A stretch of DNA of 64,000 nt, taken from NCBI GenBank assembly GCA_020849765.1, contig JADLAY010000025.1, positions 1-64,000 on the forward strand. The letters are read 5' to 3'. Positions 17,060 through 25,389 of this stretch are shown here, piece after piece. This DNA is from Anaerolineae bacterium (GTDB taxonomy: Bacteria; Chloroflexota; Anaerolineae; Aggregatilineales; Phototrophicaceae). Under the pieces are notes generated by a model that saw only the letters and a list, made by a program, of their open reading frames with translations, had not been told where the DNA came from and ran no database searches. Position 1 is the stretch's first letter, and every line of letters starts with the position of its first letter. The translations under genes and the position numbers were made by a program.

Positions 17060-18028
17060 CTAGCGCGAGAGGAAATGCTGCATGTCGAAATACGACTCGC
17101 TGAGCGGGCGCAGTTGGCTGACAGCCTCTTCAATCGGAATCGCTTCCATCTTGCGCCCCTGCTGCGCGGTCATGACGCCGGTCTTGCCGTCGAGCAGCAT
17201 CTTGATCGCGTGGACGCCCATGCGCGTCGCCAACAGGCGGTCGAACGCGCTCGGACTGCCGCCGCGCTGGATGTGGCCGAGGATCGTCAGCCGCACTTCG
17301 AAGCCGACCGTCTTGTGCTTGCTCAGATAATCCATGTAGTCGGTCGTCCGCACTGGCGCGCCCTCAGCGATGACGGCGATGGCGTGCGTCTTGCCGCGCA
17401 GGTAAGCATCTTCGAGCGCGGCGGCGACCTCTTCCTCGGTCTTCGGCTTCTCCGGCGTGACGACGATCTCCGCGCCGCCCAGGATCGCGCCCATCAGGGC
17501 GAGGTAGCCGCAGTTGCGCCCCATCGTCTCGATCAAGAAGGCGCGCTGATGCGACGTGGCCGTATCGCGCAGCCGGTCGAGCGCGTCCAGGATGATGTTG
17601 AGCGCCGAATCGACGCCGATACTCATGTCCGTGCCGTAGATGTCGTTATCGATGCTGCCCGGTATGCCGATGACCGGCACGCCGAGTTCGTGCAGTTTGA
17701 GCGCGCCGGTCAGGCTGCCATTGCCGCCGATGACGACCAGCGCATCGATGCCCTTCTCGTTGAGGCGTCGCAGTCCCTTCTTCTGTCCCAATTCGGTCTT
17801 GAATTCTTCACAGCGCGCGGTCTGTAAGATGGTGCCGCCGCGTTGGAGAATACCACTGACTTCCATGCTGGTGAGCTGTTCGAAATCCCCGTTGAGCAGC
17901 CCACTGTAGGCCTGTCGTATGCCATATACCTCAAGATCTTGTTCCATGGCAGTACGCACCACCGCGCGGATCGCCGCGTTCATGCCTGGTGCGTCGCCGC
18001 CGCTTGTCATGACGGCTATGCGCTTCAT
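17060..18028 (-). CDS. pfkA: 6-phosphofructokinase
   Basis: A 322-residue bacterial-type phosphofructokinase, cytoplasmic, making fructose 1,6-bisphosphate. ATG 18028 is preceded by AGGGA and gives the canonical start KRIAVMTSGGDAPGMNAAIR. Conserved elements are GSIDNDI with catalytic Asp127, ETMGRNCGYLA, and LGHIQRGGSPSAFDR. Numbering happens to match the E. coli enzyme: the Mg-ATP loop normally read GGDGS is GGNGS here (Asn103), with Gly104 kept (Gly is typical of ATP users, Asp of PPi users), and Ser125 replaces Thr125. ATP use is therefore likely but donor preference deserves caution. It is a single-gene unit. Confidence 0.9.
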   Translation of the reverse strand: MKRIAVMTSGGDAPGMNAAIRAVVRTAMEQDLEVYGIRQAYSGLLNGDFEQLTSMEVSGILQRGGTILQTARCEEFKTELGQKKGLRRLNEKGIDALVVIGGNGSLTGALKLHELGVPVIGIPGSIDNDIYGTDMSIGVDSALNIILDALDRLRDTATSHQRAFLIETMGRNCGYLALMGAILGGAEIVVTPEKPKTEEEVAAALEDAYLRGKTHAIAVIAEGAPVRTTDYMDYLSKHKTVGFEVRLTILGHIQRGGSPSAFDRLLATRMGVHAIKMLLDGKTGVMTAQQGRKMEAIPIEEAVSQLRPLSESYFDMQHFLSR

Positions 18029-18383
18029 TGCGTATCCCTGTGACTCAGTTCCCGCGCCAGCCATATTGTAGTATTTCGTGGGCGAAACGTCACTGAATTG
18101 AGGCTTACGTTAATAAAAGACACAAGTTCGCGAATGCCGTGGACAATGGATTGACCAGCGCCGCCATGATGGAGCGCCAGGGTTTGGAGAGCGTCGACCG
18201 TCCGTACAAAAGGCTCCCCTTCCCCTCCTGACGCCCCATTTCTACAGCATTCTCCACAAGAGACGCGCCCAAAACTTCGTACAGCAGACTTTGCGACGCC
18301 CGAACAAGCGCGCTATGCTCATCACTCGTGCACAGCATGGTGGCGTAACGGCTGTGTTTTTCTTTCTAGCTTTGAGGTGAACC

Positions 18384-19643
18384 ATGAAGAAGGTACTGCT
18401 TGTCCTGTTCGTGCTCACGATTCTCCTCACCGGTGTCACTCAGGCGCAGGATACGGTCCAGCTGGTGATCGAAAGCTGGCGCAACGACGACCTGACGATC
18501 TGGGAAGACACAATCCTGCCTGTCTTTGAGGCACAGTATCCGAATATCGACGTGGTCTTCAGCCCGACCGCGCCAACCGAATACAACGCCGCTCTGAATG
18601 CCAAGCTGGAAGGCGGCACGGCGGGCGATTTGATCACATGCCGTCCGTTCGACGTTTCGCTCGGTCTGTTTGACGCGGGCTACCTGGCGTCGCTCAACGA
18701 TCTGGCGGGCATGGAAAACTTCGGCGACGTGGCCAAGAGCGCCTGGATCACCGACGACGGCTCGGACGTCTTCTGCGTGCCGATGGCGTCGGTCATCCAC
18801 GGCTTCATCTATAACGCGGACATCTTCGCCGAGCTGGGCCTGGAAGAGCCGACGACCGTCTCGGAATTCTACGCCGTGCTCGATGCGATCAAGGCGAGTG
18901 GCATGTACACGCCGCTGGTGATGGGCACCAACGACCAGTGGGAAGCGGCGACGATGGGCTACCAGAACATCGGCCCCAACTACTGGAAGGGTGAAGAAGG
19001 CCGTCTCGGTTTGATCGACGGCACGGCCAAGTACAACGAGGGCGGCTTCCTGCAGGCCTTCGAAGCGCTGGCCGCGTGGCAGCCCTACCTGGGCGATGGC
19101 TATCAGGCGCAGACGTATGCGGACTCGCAGAATGCCTTCACGCTCGGCCTGGGTGCGATTTACCCGGCAGGCTCATGGGATATCTCGGTCTTCCGCGCCA
19201 ATGCCGACTTCGAACTCGGCGCTTTCAAGCCGCCGGTGCCGGATGGCCAGGAAGATTGCTACATCAGCGATCACACCGACATCGCCATGGGCATGAACGC
19301 GGGCACCGAACATCCCGAAGAAGCGCAGACCTTCCTCACGTGGATGACGTCGCCGGAATTCGCCACCCTCTACTCGAACGCACTGCCGGGCTTCTTCAGT
19401 CTGTCCAACGCGCAGATCGAGATCGACGACCCGATCGCGGCGGAATTCGTCGGCTGGCGCAACGAGTGCGCGAGCACGATCCGCTCGTCCTACCAGATCC
19501 TGTCCCGCGGCGAGCCGAACAACGAGACCGACCTGTGGGCGGCGAGCGCCAACGTGCTCAACCTGGCGCAGACTCCGCAGGAAGCTGCCGACACGGTGCA
19601 GAGCGGCCTCGAACAGTGGTACGAGCCGCAGATGGGGTCATAG
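18384..19643 (+). CDS. Sugar ABC transporter substrate-binding protein (SBP_bac_1)
   Basis: A 419-residue secreted solute-binding protein of the MalE/UgpB type. ATG 18384 follows GAGGTGA; the signal peptide is KKVLLVLFVLTILLTGVTQAQ with no lipobox. The mature part has LVIESWRNDDLTIWEDTILPVFEAQYPNIDV, AALNAKLEGGTAGDLITCRPFD, LGAIYPAGSWDISVFRANAD, and the C-terminal EEAQTFLTWMTSPEFATLYSN, all family features. It leads an operon with two permeases. The exact carbohydrate cannot be read. The 355 bases upstream hold no recognisable gene. Confidence 0.88.
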   Translation: MKKVLLVLFVLTILLTGVTQAQDTVQLVIESWRNDDLTIWEDTILPVFEAQYPNIDVVFSPTAPTEYNAALNAKLEGGTAGDLITCRPFDVSLGLFDAGYLASLNDLAGMENFGDVAKSAWITDDGSDVFCVPMASVIHGFIYNADIFAELGLEEPTTVSEFYAVLDAIKASGMYTPLVMGTNDQWEAATMGYQNIGPNYWKGEEGRLGLIDGTAKYNEGGFLQAFEALAAWQPYLGDGYQAQTYADSQNAFTLGLGAIYPAGSWDISVFRANADFELGAFKPPVPDGQEDCYISDHTDIAMGMNAGTEHPEEAQTFLTWMTSPEFATLYSNALPGFFSLSNAQIEIDDPIAAEFVGWRNECASTIRSSYQILSRGEPNNETDLWAASANVLNLAQTPQEAADTVQSGLEQWYEPQMGS

Positions 19644-19690
19644 CTGTTAGCCTTTGGCTGTTAGCTATTGGCTTTTGGCCTTTGGCTATC
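19641..19690. repeat. Short imperfect tandem repeat (GCTNTTAGC/TTTGGC type)
   Basis: Right after the binding-protein stop, units such as GCTGTTAGC and TTTGGC/TTGGCTTTTGGC alternate for about 50 bp. Related fragments follow the stops of ybaK (16883) and the second permease (21626), so this is a dispersed low-complexity repeat class. Confidence 0.5.
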
Positions 19691-19720
19691 TTCATCTCCT
19701 CCTATCTTGCTTCGACAAGA

Positions 19721-19763
19721 CTCCCCCTCTCTGCGTGCGGAGAGGGGTTGGGGGTGAGGTGAA
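19721..19763. repeat. CCCCTCTC…GAGAGGGG dispersed repeat
   Basis: The arms CCCCCTCTC and GAGAGGGG enclose a short variable loop, followed by TTGGGGGTGAGGTG. It belongs to the same widespread repeat type as 34128-34199 and the inner part of the longer 16908 and 48026 copies. Confidence 0.6.
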
Positions 19764-19790
19764 AGTCACCGGCTCGAGGCTTAAAAATGG

Positions 19791-19820
19791 GAGTGCCGGG
19801 GCGTGGGCGTTCCGGCACTC
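19791..19820 (+). other. Stem-loop between sugar-binding protein and permease genes
   Basis: GAGTGCCGG (19791-19799) pairs perfectly with CCGGCACTC (19812-19820). It lies in the 219-base gap between the binding-protein stop and the first permease, with no T-tract. A role in mRNA stability or partial termination, giving excess binding protein, is plausible. Confidence 0.5.
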
Positions 19821-19862
19821 TGCGCTGTAACCGTCGGATTTTCTACCTGGCGCGTTTGACAC

Positions 19863-20780
19863 ATGCCATCATCAAGAAAACCGTTCCCGTTTCATATCAT
19901 CGTCTTCCTCGCCCCGGCGGTGATCATCTACACGCTGTTCATGATCTATCCCCTGCTCGATTCGCTGCGCCTGAGCATGTTCACTGCCGACGCGGGCGGG
20001 CAGGAGGTCTTCGTCGGGCTGCAAAATTACCAACGCTTATTCACAGATCCTTTGTGGCAGCCGCGCATTTTGGGTGCGCTGCGCAATAATTTCGTCTTCT
20101 TTGGCATCCACATGCTGGTGCAGAACCCGCTGGCGCTGTTCCTGGCGACGCTGCTCAGCTCGCGCTTCATCCGCGGGCGCACGATCTACCGCTCGTTGAT
20201 CTTCACGCCGAGCGTGCTCTCGATTGTGCTGATCGCCTTCATCTGGCGGTTGATCCTCAGCCCGATCTTCGGCAAGGCGTTGTTCGCGCCGCTCGGCATC
20301 ACGCTGCCGCCCTTACTCGGCGAACCGGCCACGGCCCTGCCGACGCTGGGGCTGATCTCCGTCTGGCAGTGGGTTGGCGTGCCGATGATGCTGTTCGTGG
20401 CAGCGCTGATCGGCATCCCGGATGAGCTGGTCGAGGCCTCGCGCGTCGACGGCGCGACCGGCTGGGACGTCTTCTGGCGCATCAAGCTGCCGCTGATCCT
20501 GCCGACAGTCGGCATCGTCGGCGTGCTGACGTTCGTCGGCAACTTCAACGCCTTCGACCTGATCTACACCTCGCAGACGGCGCTGGCGAACCCGGCCTTC
20601 GCCACGGATCTGCTGGGGACGCTCTTTTACCGGACGTTCTTCGGCTTCCAGCTTCAACTTGGCAGCCCGACGATGGGCGCGACGGTGGCGGGCGTCATGT
20701 TCCTGATCATCCTGCTCGGCGTCATGATCTACCTGTTCACGTGGCAGCGCCGCCTGCTCAAAAACGCGGTGGAAATGTGA
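19863..20780 (+). CDS. Sugar ABC transporter permease, MalF/UgpA-like
   Basis: A 305-residue permease with six helices. It starts FPFHIIVFLAPAVIIYTLFMIYPLLDSLRLSMF, typical of this family, and contains FVGLQNYQRLF. The EAA loop IPDELVEASRVDGATGWDVFWRIKLPLILPTVGIV contacts the ATPase. It is followed directly, with a one-base overlap (TGATG), by the second permease, indicating translational coupling. No ATPase gene is in the operon, as is common where an MsmK/UgpC-type ATPase is shared. Confidence 0.92.
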   Translation: MPSSRKPFPFHIIVFLAPAVIIYTLFMIYPLLDSLRLSMFTADAGGQEVFVGLQNYQRLFTDPLWQPRILGALRNNFVFFGIHMLVQNPLALFLATLLSSRFIRGRTIYRSLIFTPSVLSIVLIAFIWRLILSPIFGKALFAPLGITLPPLLGEPATALPTLGLISVWQWVGVPMMLFVAALIGIPDELVEASRVDGATGWDVFWRIKLPLILPTVGIVGVLTFVGNFNAFDLIYTSQTALANPAFATDLLGTLFYRTFFGFQLQLGSPTMGATVAGVMFLIILLGVMIYLFTWQRRLLKNAVEM

Positions 20781-21625
20781 TGGCACGCGCACGCACGCCC
20801 CTCGGCTCGACGCTGCAACTGGTCGCCGCACACGCCGCGCTGCTGATCTACACGGTGATCGCGCTGGTCCCGATCGTGCTGATCGTGCTCAACTCGTTCA
20901 AGACACGCAATGCCATCTTCCGCACGCCGTATGCCTTCCCGGATTCCGACACGTTCTCGCTGGTCGGCTACGAGACGGTCTTTTCGCGCGGCAGCTTCCC
21001 GCAGTATTTCGCCAACAGCGTGATTGTGACTGTCGGTGCGCTGCTGCTGATCTTCATCGCCGGGACGATGGCCGCCCACGCGCTGGCAGAGTACAAGTTC
21101 CCCGGCAACGGCGTCATGGGTCTCTACCTGGCGCTCGGCATCATGGTGCCGATTCGGCTGGGCACGGTCAGCATTTTGCGGCTGGTCGTCAACCTGAAGC
21201 TGGTCGATACGCTGACGGCGTTGATCCTGGTCTACACGGCGATGGGCCTGCCGCTGGCCGTGTTTGTGCTGTCGCAGTTCATGCGCCAGATCCCGCGCGA
21301 TCTCAAGGATGCGGCGCGCGTCGATGGCGCCAGCGAGTACCGTGTCTACTGGATGACGCTGCCGCTGATCCGCCCGGCGCTGGGCACGGTCATGGTCTTC
21401 AACATGATCCCGATCTGGAACGACCTGTGGTTCCCGCTCATCCTCGCGCCAAGTGACGCCAACAAGACGGTCACGCTGGGCGCGCAGACGTTCCTCGGCC
21501 AGTTCGTCAACGACTACAACGCCGTGCTCTCCTCGCTGACGCTGTCGGCGCTGCCGGTCGTCATCCTCTACATCCTCTTCTCGCGCCAGTTGATCCGCGG
21601 ATTGACCAGTGGGGCGGTGAAGTAG
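20780..21625 (+). CDS. Sugar ABC transporter permease, MalG/UgpE-like
   Basis: A 281-residue partner permease. ATG 20780 overlaps the preceding TGA by one base. Features are an N-terminal helix (LQLVAAHAALLIYTVIALVPIVLIVLNSFKT), FANSVIVTVGALLLIFIAGTMAAHALA, the EAA loop IPRDLKDAARVDGASEYRVYWMTLPLIRPALG, and the C-terminal ILFSRQLIRGLTSGAVK. The ending matches MalG-type subunits. It is the last gene of the operon; repeats fill the region down to 21960. Confidence 0.92.
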   Translation: MARARTPLGSTLQLVAAHAALLIYTVIALVPIVLIVLNSFKTRNAIFRTPYAFPDSDTFSLVGYETVFSRGSFPQYFANSVIVTVGALLLIFIAGTMAAHALAEYKFPGNGVMGLYLALGIMVPIRLGTVSILRLVVNLKLVDTLTALILVYTAMGLPLAVFVLSQFMRQIPRDLKDAARVDGASEYRVYWMTLPLIRPALGTVMVFNMIPIWNDLWFPLILAPSDANKTVTLGAQTFLGQFVNDYNAVLSSLTLSALPVVILYILFSRQLIRGLTSGAVK

Positions 21626-21679
21626 GCGGCTGTTGGGGATTGGCGGCTACAGCCATTGATGAGTATCCCTTAGGCTGTC

Positions 21680-21803
21680 GCCAACCAGTCAACTGGTTGG
21701 CTGAAGTCAATCAAGCATACTGAAGATGCTTAAAAATTAGGCGTCATTCCTAAGCGCCTTCAGCGCGCTTGATTTTGCCTAGCCGACGGGTCAACCCGTC
21801 GGC
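21680..21803. repeat. Composite multi-hairpin element with TCAA loops
   Basis: Two outer hairpins with TCAA loops, CCAACCAG/CTGGTTGG (21681-21700) and GCCGACGGG/CCCGTCGGC (21782-21803), flank two smaller inner ones of AAGC…GCTT type (21711-21732 and 21751-21770). A related array lies at 31467-31559. The order outer hairpin, AAGC hairpins, outer hairpin suggests a non-coding mobile unit or structured RNA. Confidence 0.6.
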
Positions 21804-21924
21804 GGCGATTCTTAGCCTCACCACGCCGTGAACTGTATGTCTCTCACGAATCGCCCCTCATCACCTCGTTCCTCGTCACCTCTCTACTCATTGCCCATCA
21901 CTCATTACTCCTTCCTGTACCCCA

Positions 21925-21954
21925 ACCGAGCACTGAGCACCGAGTACCGAGCAC
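21925..21954. repeat. CGAGCAC/GAGTACCGAGCAC short tandem repeat
   Basis: Units of about ten bases (CCGAGCACTGAGCACCGAGT) repeat imperfectly here. The reverse complement occurs at 57285-57314 and 58291-58324. It is a dispersed low-complexity class confined to intergenic DNA. Confidence 0.6.
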
Positions 21955-21968
21955 TTCTTCCAAACTTC

Positions 21969-21997
21969 TTGACTTCCGCCCAAATCCGCCATAACAT
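21969..21997 (+). promoter_or_regulatory. Promoter of the metal-sensor/ATPase operon
   Basis: TTGACT (21969-21974) and TAACAT (21992-21997) are separated by exactly 17 bases, a strong sigma-70-like promoter upstream of the arsR-type gene at 22032. A dyad operator overlaps its -10 end. Confidence 0.65.
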
Positions 21998-22014
21998 ATG
22001 AATATATGTTCATG
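21995..22014 (+). promoter_or_regulatory. SmtB/ArsR-type operator dyad
   Basis: An AT-rich imperfect inverted repeat with halves ATGAATA and TGTTCAT (21998-22013) overlaps the -10 box and likely start site. Its TGAAnA…TnTTCA pattern is like the 12-2-12 operators bound by SmtB/CzrA repressors. It predicts autorepression relieved by metal. Confidence 0.5.
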
Positions 22015-22031
22015 GATAGAGTATATACCCG

Positions 22032-22400
22032 ATGACCGACGCACCCATCCTTCAGGACATCACCGTCTGCGGCAGCGAGGATGAAGCCGAAATCGAATCG
22101 CTGCACAACGCGCTGATTGACACGCCGACCGCAAACCGGCTGGCGGAGATCTTCAAGGCGCTCAGCGATCCGTCGCGGCTGCGCTTGATCTCGCTGCTGA
22201 TGGAGCACGAGGTCTGCGTACATTCGCTGGAGATGGCGGTCGGCATGAGCCAGTCGGCCATCTCGCACCAACTTCGCTATTTGCGCCAGTTGAATCTCGT
22301 GCGCTTCCGCAAAGAAGGACGCCACGTTTACTATGCGCTTGACGACGACCACGTGCGCGAATTGTTCGCGCAGGGGTTGCTCCACGTGGAACACGGATAA
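22032..22400 (+). CDS. ArsR/SmtB family metal-sensing repressor
   Basis: A 122-residue winged-helix repressor closest in pattern to SmtB/ZiaR/CzrA. The recognition helix is MSQSAISHQLRYLRQLNLV and the wing is RFRKEGRHVYYAL. The C-terminal alpha-5 helix holds Asp105, His107, His118 and His121, exactly the D-x-H-x10-H-x2-H zinc site spacing. A second set, Cys13 near the N-terminus with Cys62 and His64 (EVCVH) on helix 3, could form an alpha-3N site. It is followed five bases later by a P1B metal ATPase gene, so it probably represses efflux until Zn(II), Cd(II) or a similar ion binds. Confidence 0.88.
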   Translation: MTDAPILQDITVCGSEDEAEIESLHNALIDTPTANRLAEIFKALSDPSRLRLISLLMEHEVCVHSLEMAVGMSQSAISHQLRYLRQLNLVRFRKEGRHVYYALDDDHVRELFAQGLLHVEHG

Positions 22401-22405
22401 TCATC

Positions 22406-24601
22406 ATGACAACGCAACACTACACTGTACAGGGCATGGACTGCGCGCACTGTGCGCAGGAACTGGAAGCCGGCGTGAGCAAGCTCGACGGCGTCTCGTC
22501 CGTGCGCGTCGATTTCGCCAGCGCGACGATGCAGCTTGAGGGCGACGTCCCCTTCGACGTGCTGCAGGCGCGCGCGCAGTCGTTCGGTAAATCGCTCGTG
22601 TCGCCAGAGTCGAAGGCTGACGGCGAGGCCGAGACGAAACCCTCGCGCGGCGGTGTGATCGGCTTCTGGGATTACCTGACGGCGCGCGGCGAGACCCGGC
22701 TGGCGCTGACCGGCGGCGGTCTCGTGCTGCTGACGGCGGCGCTCTCGCTCGCCGGGCTGCCGGAACAATTCGCGGCGGTGCTCTACATCGTCGGCATGCT
22801 GATCACCCTCGCGCCGATCTTCAGGAGCGGCATCAACGGCCTGCGCATCAACCACGAGTTCAACATCAACCTGCTGATGACGATCGCCGCCGTGGGCGCG
22901 ATCGTGATCGGCGAGTATCTGGAAGGCGCGACGGTCATCTTCCTGTTCGCGGTTGGCGAGGCGCTCGAAGGCTACACCGCCGACCGTGCGCGCCAGAGCA
23001 TCCGCAGCCTGATGTCGCTCAAGCCGACGCAGGCCGTGCGCCTGCGCGATGGCGCAGAGGAGACGGTCGAGGTCGCGCGGTTGGCCGTTGGCGATGTGCT
23101 GCTGGTCAAGCCCGGCGAGCAGATCCCGATGGATGGCGTCGTGCAGACCGGCGCGAGCGGCGTCAATCAAGCGCCGATCACGGGTGAGAGTGTGCCGGTC
23201 GCCAAGAGCGAAGGCGATGAAGTCTTCGCGGGCACCATCAACGGCGAAGGGACGCTGACGATCGCGGTCACGCGGCTGGCAGCGGATAACACGCTGAGCC
23301 GCATCATCAAGCTGGTCGAAGAGGCGCAAAGCGTGCGTGCGCCGAGCCAGCGCATGATCGACAGCTTCGCCCGTTACTACACCCCGGCGGTCGTCATCAT
23401 GGCGGCGCTGGTCGCCTTCGTCCCGCCGCTGTTCTTCAGCGCGCCGTTTTACGATACGGCGAACGGGCACGGCTGGCTTTACCGCGCGCTGGCGATGCTC
23501 GTGATCGCCTGCCCGTGCGCGCTCGTCATCAGCACGCCGGTGACGGTCATCAGTGCGATCGCGGCGGCGGCACGGCGCGGCGTCCTCATCAAGGGCGGAG
23601 CGCATCTGGAGGCGCTCGGCGCGGTCAAGGCGTTCGCTTTCGACAAGACCGGCACGCTGACCGAGGGCAAGCCCGCCGTGACCGGCTACCGCTCGTTTGC
23701 CTGCGCAACCGGCGAAAGCTGCGAGCTGTGCGACGACGTCCTTGCCTTAGCGACGGCGCTTGAACGTCGCACGTCACATCCACTGGCGCAGGCGGTCGTC
23801 AATGAGGCGGAGCAGCGCGCGCTCGATAGTGTCTACGCCCCGGCGGAGTCGGTCGAGATGCTGGCCGGGCGCGGTGTGCGCGGCGTGGTCGATGGGCATC
23901 TGGTGACCGTCGGCAGCCACAGCCTGTTCGACGCCGAGTTTCCGCATGCGGAGGATTTATGCGCGCTGGTACAGGCAGCTGAGGCGCAAGGGCGGACGAC
24001 GATGCTGCTGGCCGACGGCGAGCGCGTCTGTGGTTACGTCGCGCTGGCGGATGCGGCGCGCCCGTCCAGCCACGCGGTGATCGGCGAGCTGAATGCGCTC
24101 GGCCTGCCGACGGTCATGCTGACAGGCGACAACGCGACGGTGGCCCAGGCCATCGCTCAGCAGACCGGCGTCAGCGAAGTGCGCTCCGGCCTGCTGCCGC
24201 AGGACAAGGTCGATGCGGTCAGCGCGCTGCGTGAGACCTACGGCAGCGTGGCGATGGTCGGCGACGGCGTCAACGACACCCCGGCGCTGGCCTCGGCGAC
24301 GGTCGGCATCGCCATGGGTGGCGCGGGCAGCCCGCAGGCATTGGAGACGGCCGACATCGCCCTGATGGCCGATGATCTGACGCAATTGCCGTTCGCCGTG
24401 CGCCTGGCGCGCTTCGCCCGCCGCCTGATCGTCGAGAACGTCGTCCTCAGCTTCGGCATCAAGCTGATCTTCCTGCTGCTGGCGCTGTTCGGGCTAACGT
24501 CACTGTGGGTGGCAATCTTCGCCGACGTCGGCATGTCGCTGATCGTGACGCTTAACGGCATGCGCCCGCTGGCCTTCGGGCGGAGGGCATCCGCCGTCTA
24601 G
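22406..24601 (+). CDS. zntA: Heavy-metal translocating P-type ATPase, Zn/Cd/Pb class
   Basis: A 731-residue P1B ATPase exporting divalent soft metals. An N-terminal HMA domain carries GMDCAHC (Cys13, Cys16). The core has ITGESVPVAKSEGDEVFAGTIN in the actuator, the membrane motif IACPCALVISTP (Cys369-Pro-Cys371), the phosphorylation site FDKTGTLTEG (Asp413), RRTSHPLAQ (HP locus), MLTGDN and VGDGVNDTPALA. The final helices contain IFADVGMSLIVTLNGMRPL, with the Asp and Gly typical of the Zn/Cd/Pb subgroup. It forms an operon with the SmtB-like repressor and should confer zinc or cadmium tolerance. Confidence 0.9.
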   Translation: MTTQHYTVQGMDCAHCAQELEAGVSKLDGVSSVRVDFASATMQLEGDVPFDVLQARAQSFGKSLVSPESKADGEAETKPSRGGVIGFWDYLTARGETRLALTGGGLVLLTAALSLAGLPEQFAAVLYIVGMLITLAPIFRSGINGLRINHEFNINLLMTIAAVGAIVIGEYLEGATVIFLFAVGEALEGYTADRARQSIRSLMSLKPTQAVRLRDGAEETVEVARLAVGDVLLVKPGEQIPMDGVVQTGASGVNQAPITGESVPVAKSEGDEVFAGTINGEGTLTIAVTRLAADNTLSRIIKLVEEAQSVRAPSQRMIDSFARYYTPAVVIMAALVAFVPPLFFSAPFYDTANGHGWLYRALAMLVIACPCALVISTPVTVISAIAAAARRGVLIKGGAHLEALGAVKAFAFDKTGTLTEGKPAVTGYRSFACATGESCELCDDVLALATALERRTSHPLAQAVVNEAEQRALDSVYAPAESVEMLAGRGVRGVVDGHLVTVGSHSLFDAEFPHAEDLCALVQAAEAQGRTTMLLADGERVCGYVALADAARPSSHAVIGELNALGLPTVMLTGDNATVAQAIAQQTGVSEVRSGLLPQDKVDAVSALRETYGSVAMVGDGVNDTPALASATVGIAMGGAGSPQALETADIALMADDLTQLPFAVRLARFARRLIVENVVLSFGIKLIFLLLALFGLTSLWVAIFADVGMSLIVTLNGMRPLAFGRRASAV

Positions 24602-24729
24602 AGCGTGTAAATCGCGGATCAGGCACGCCTCGTCCCTGCGAAAACGGTCTATTGTAGAGACGACCAGTGGATCGTCCAGTATTATGTAGATGGGCGCAAC
24701 AGTTATCGGTGTGATATGGGTATCAAAAC

Positions 24730-24957
24730 ATGATCGACTACACACAGATCATCACGCTAGAGCCGGGCAAACGCAGTGGCAAACCCTGCATTCGAGGGCT
24801 GCGCATCACCGTCTATGATGTGCTGTCATATCTGGCAGCCGGGATGAGCATAGACGAAATCCTGAGCGACTTCCCTACGCTGACAAAGGATGACATCTTG
24901 GCCTGTCTGAGTTATGCCGCGGATCGCGAGCGCCACACGATCATCGCGCGATCATGA
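24730..24957 (+). CDS. DUF433 family antitoxin
   Basis: A 75-residue DUF433 (COG2442) protein. It shows the family pattern ITLEPGKRSGKPCIRGLRITVYDVLSYLAAGMS, then DEILSDFPTLTKDDILACLSYAADRER, a helix-turn-helix-like fold. It overlaps by four bases (ATGA) with the PIN-like gene downstream, the standard arrangement of this type II toxin-antitoxin pair. It likely binds the toxin and represses the shared promoter. The pair is more AT-rich than the flanking genes, which fits horizontal spread. Confidence 0.85.
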   Translation: MIDYTQIITLEPGKRSGKPCIRGLRITVYDVLSYLAAGMSIDEILSDFPTLTKDDILACLSYAADRERHTIIARS

Positions 24958-25286
24958 AACTCCTGCTCGACAATAATCTGTCGCCCAAGCTCGTCGTACA
25001 GATTGCGGATCTTTACCCTGATTCGAGCCATGTAGGTATGCTTGGACTGGATACAGCCAGTGATATGGAAGTCTGGAACATCGCGCGGCAGAATGGTTAT
25101 TGCCTCGTCAGCAAAGATTCAGATTTTAACGAGTTGGTGGGAACAAAAGGCTTTCCACCCAAGGTAATCTGGATTCGCCTGGGCAATTGCACGACGCATG
25201 AGATCGCATCCTTGTTGCGTAGCCGACACTCAGCGATTACCGAATTCGAACAAGATGATTCCGCAGGCCTGCTTGAATTACAGTGA
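24954..25286 (+). CDS. DUF5615 PIN-like toxin
   Basis: A 110-residue PIN-like (Mut7-C-type) protein. The N-terminal acidic residue is in KLLLDNNLSPKLV, and the central acidic motif is CLVSKDSDFNELVG followed by FPPKVIWIRLGN, matching DUF5615. PIN domains are metal-dependent ribonucleases; this subgroup partners with DUF433 proteins. It is translationally coupled to the antitoxin by a 4-base overlap. A strong bidirectional terminator follows at 25338. Confidence 0.85.
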   Translation: MKLLLDNNLSPKLVVQIADLYPDSSHVGMLGLDTASDMEVWNIARQNGYCLVSKDSDFNELVGTKGFPPKVIWIRLGNCTTHEIASLLRSRHSAITEFEQDDSAGLLELQ

Positions 25287-25337
25287 CCACACGCATACGC
25301 GTAAATACGCCGTAATCGATGTGAAATCCTCTGTACC

Positions 25338-25379
25338 AACATGAAACCCCGCTCCGCGCGGAGCGGGGCTTTCATGTTG
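25338..25379. terminator. Bidirectional terminator hairpin
   Basis: A long near-perfect palindrome: arms CAACATGAAA and CTTTCATGTTG enclose a GC-rich stem CCCCGCTCCG/CGGAGCGGGG. It sits between the convergent toxin gene and M28 peptidase gene. A-rich and T-rich flanks on both sides fit termination in both directions. Confidence 0.7.
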
Positions 25380-25389
25380 AGTCGCGATT

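Noticed and set aside
18105..18338. 77-codon minus-strand frame before the sugar-binding protein gene
   Set aside because: No ribosome site, no recognisable motif, overlaps the presumed promoter region of the sugar operon.
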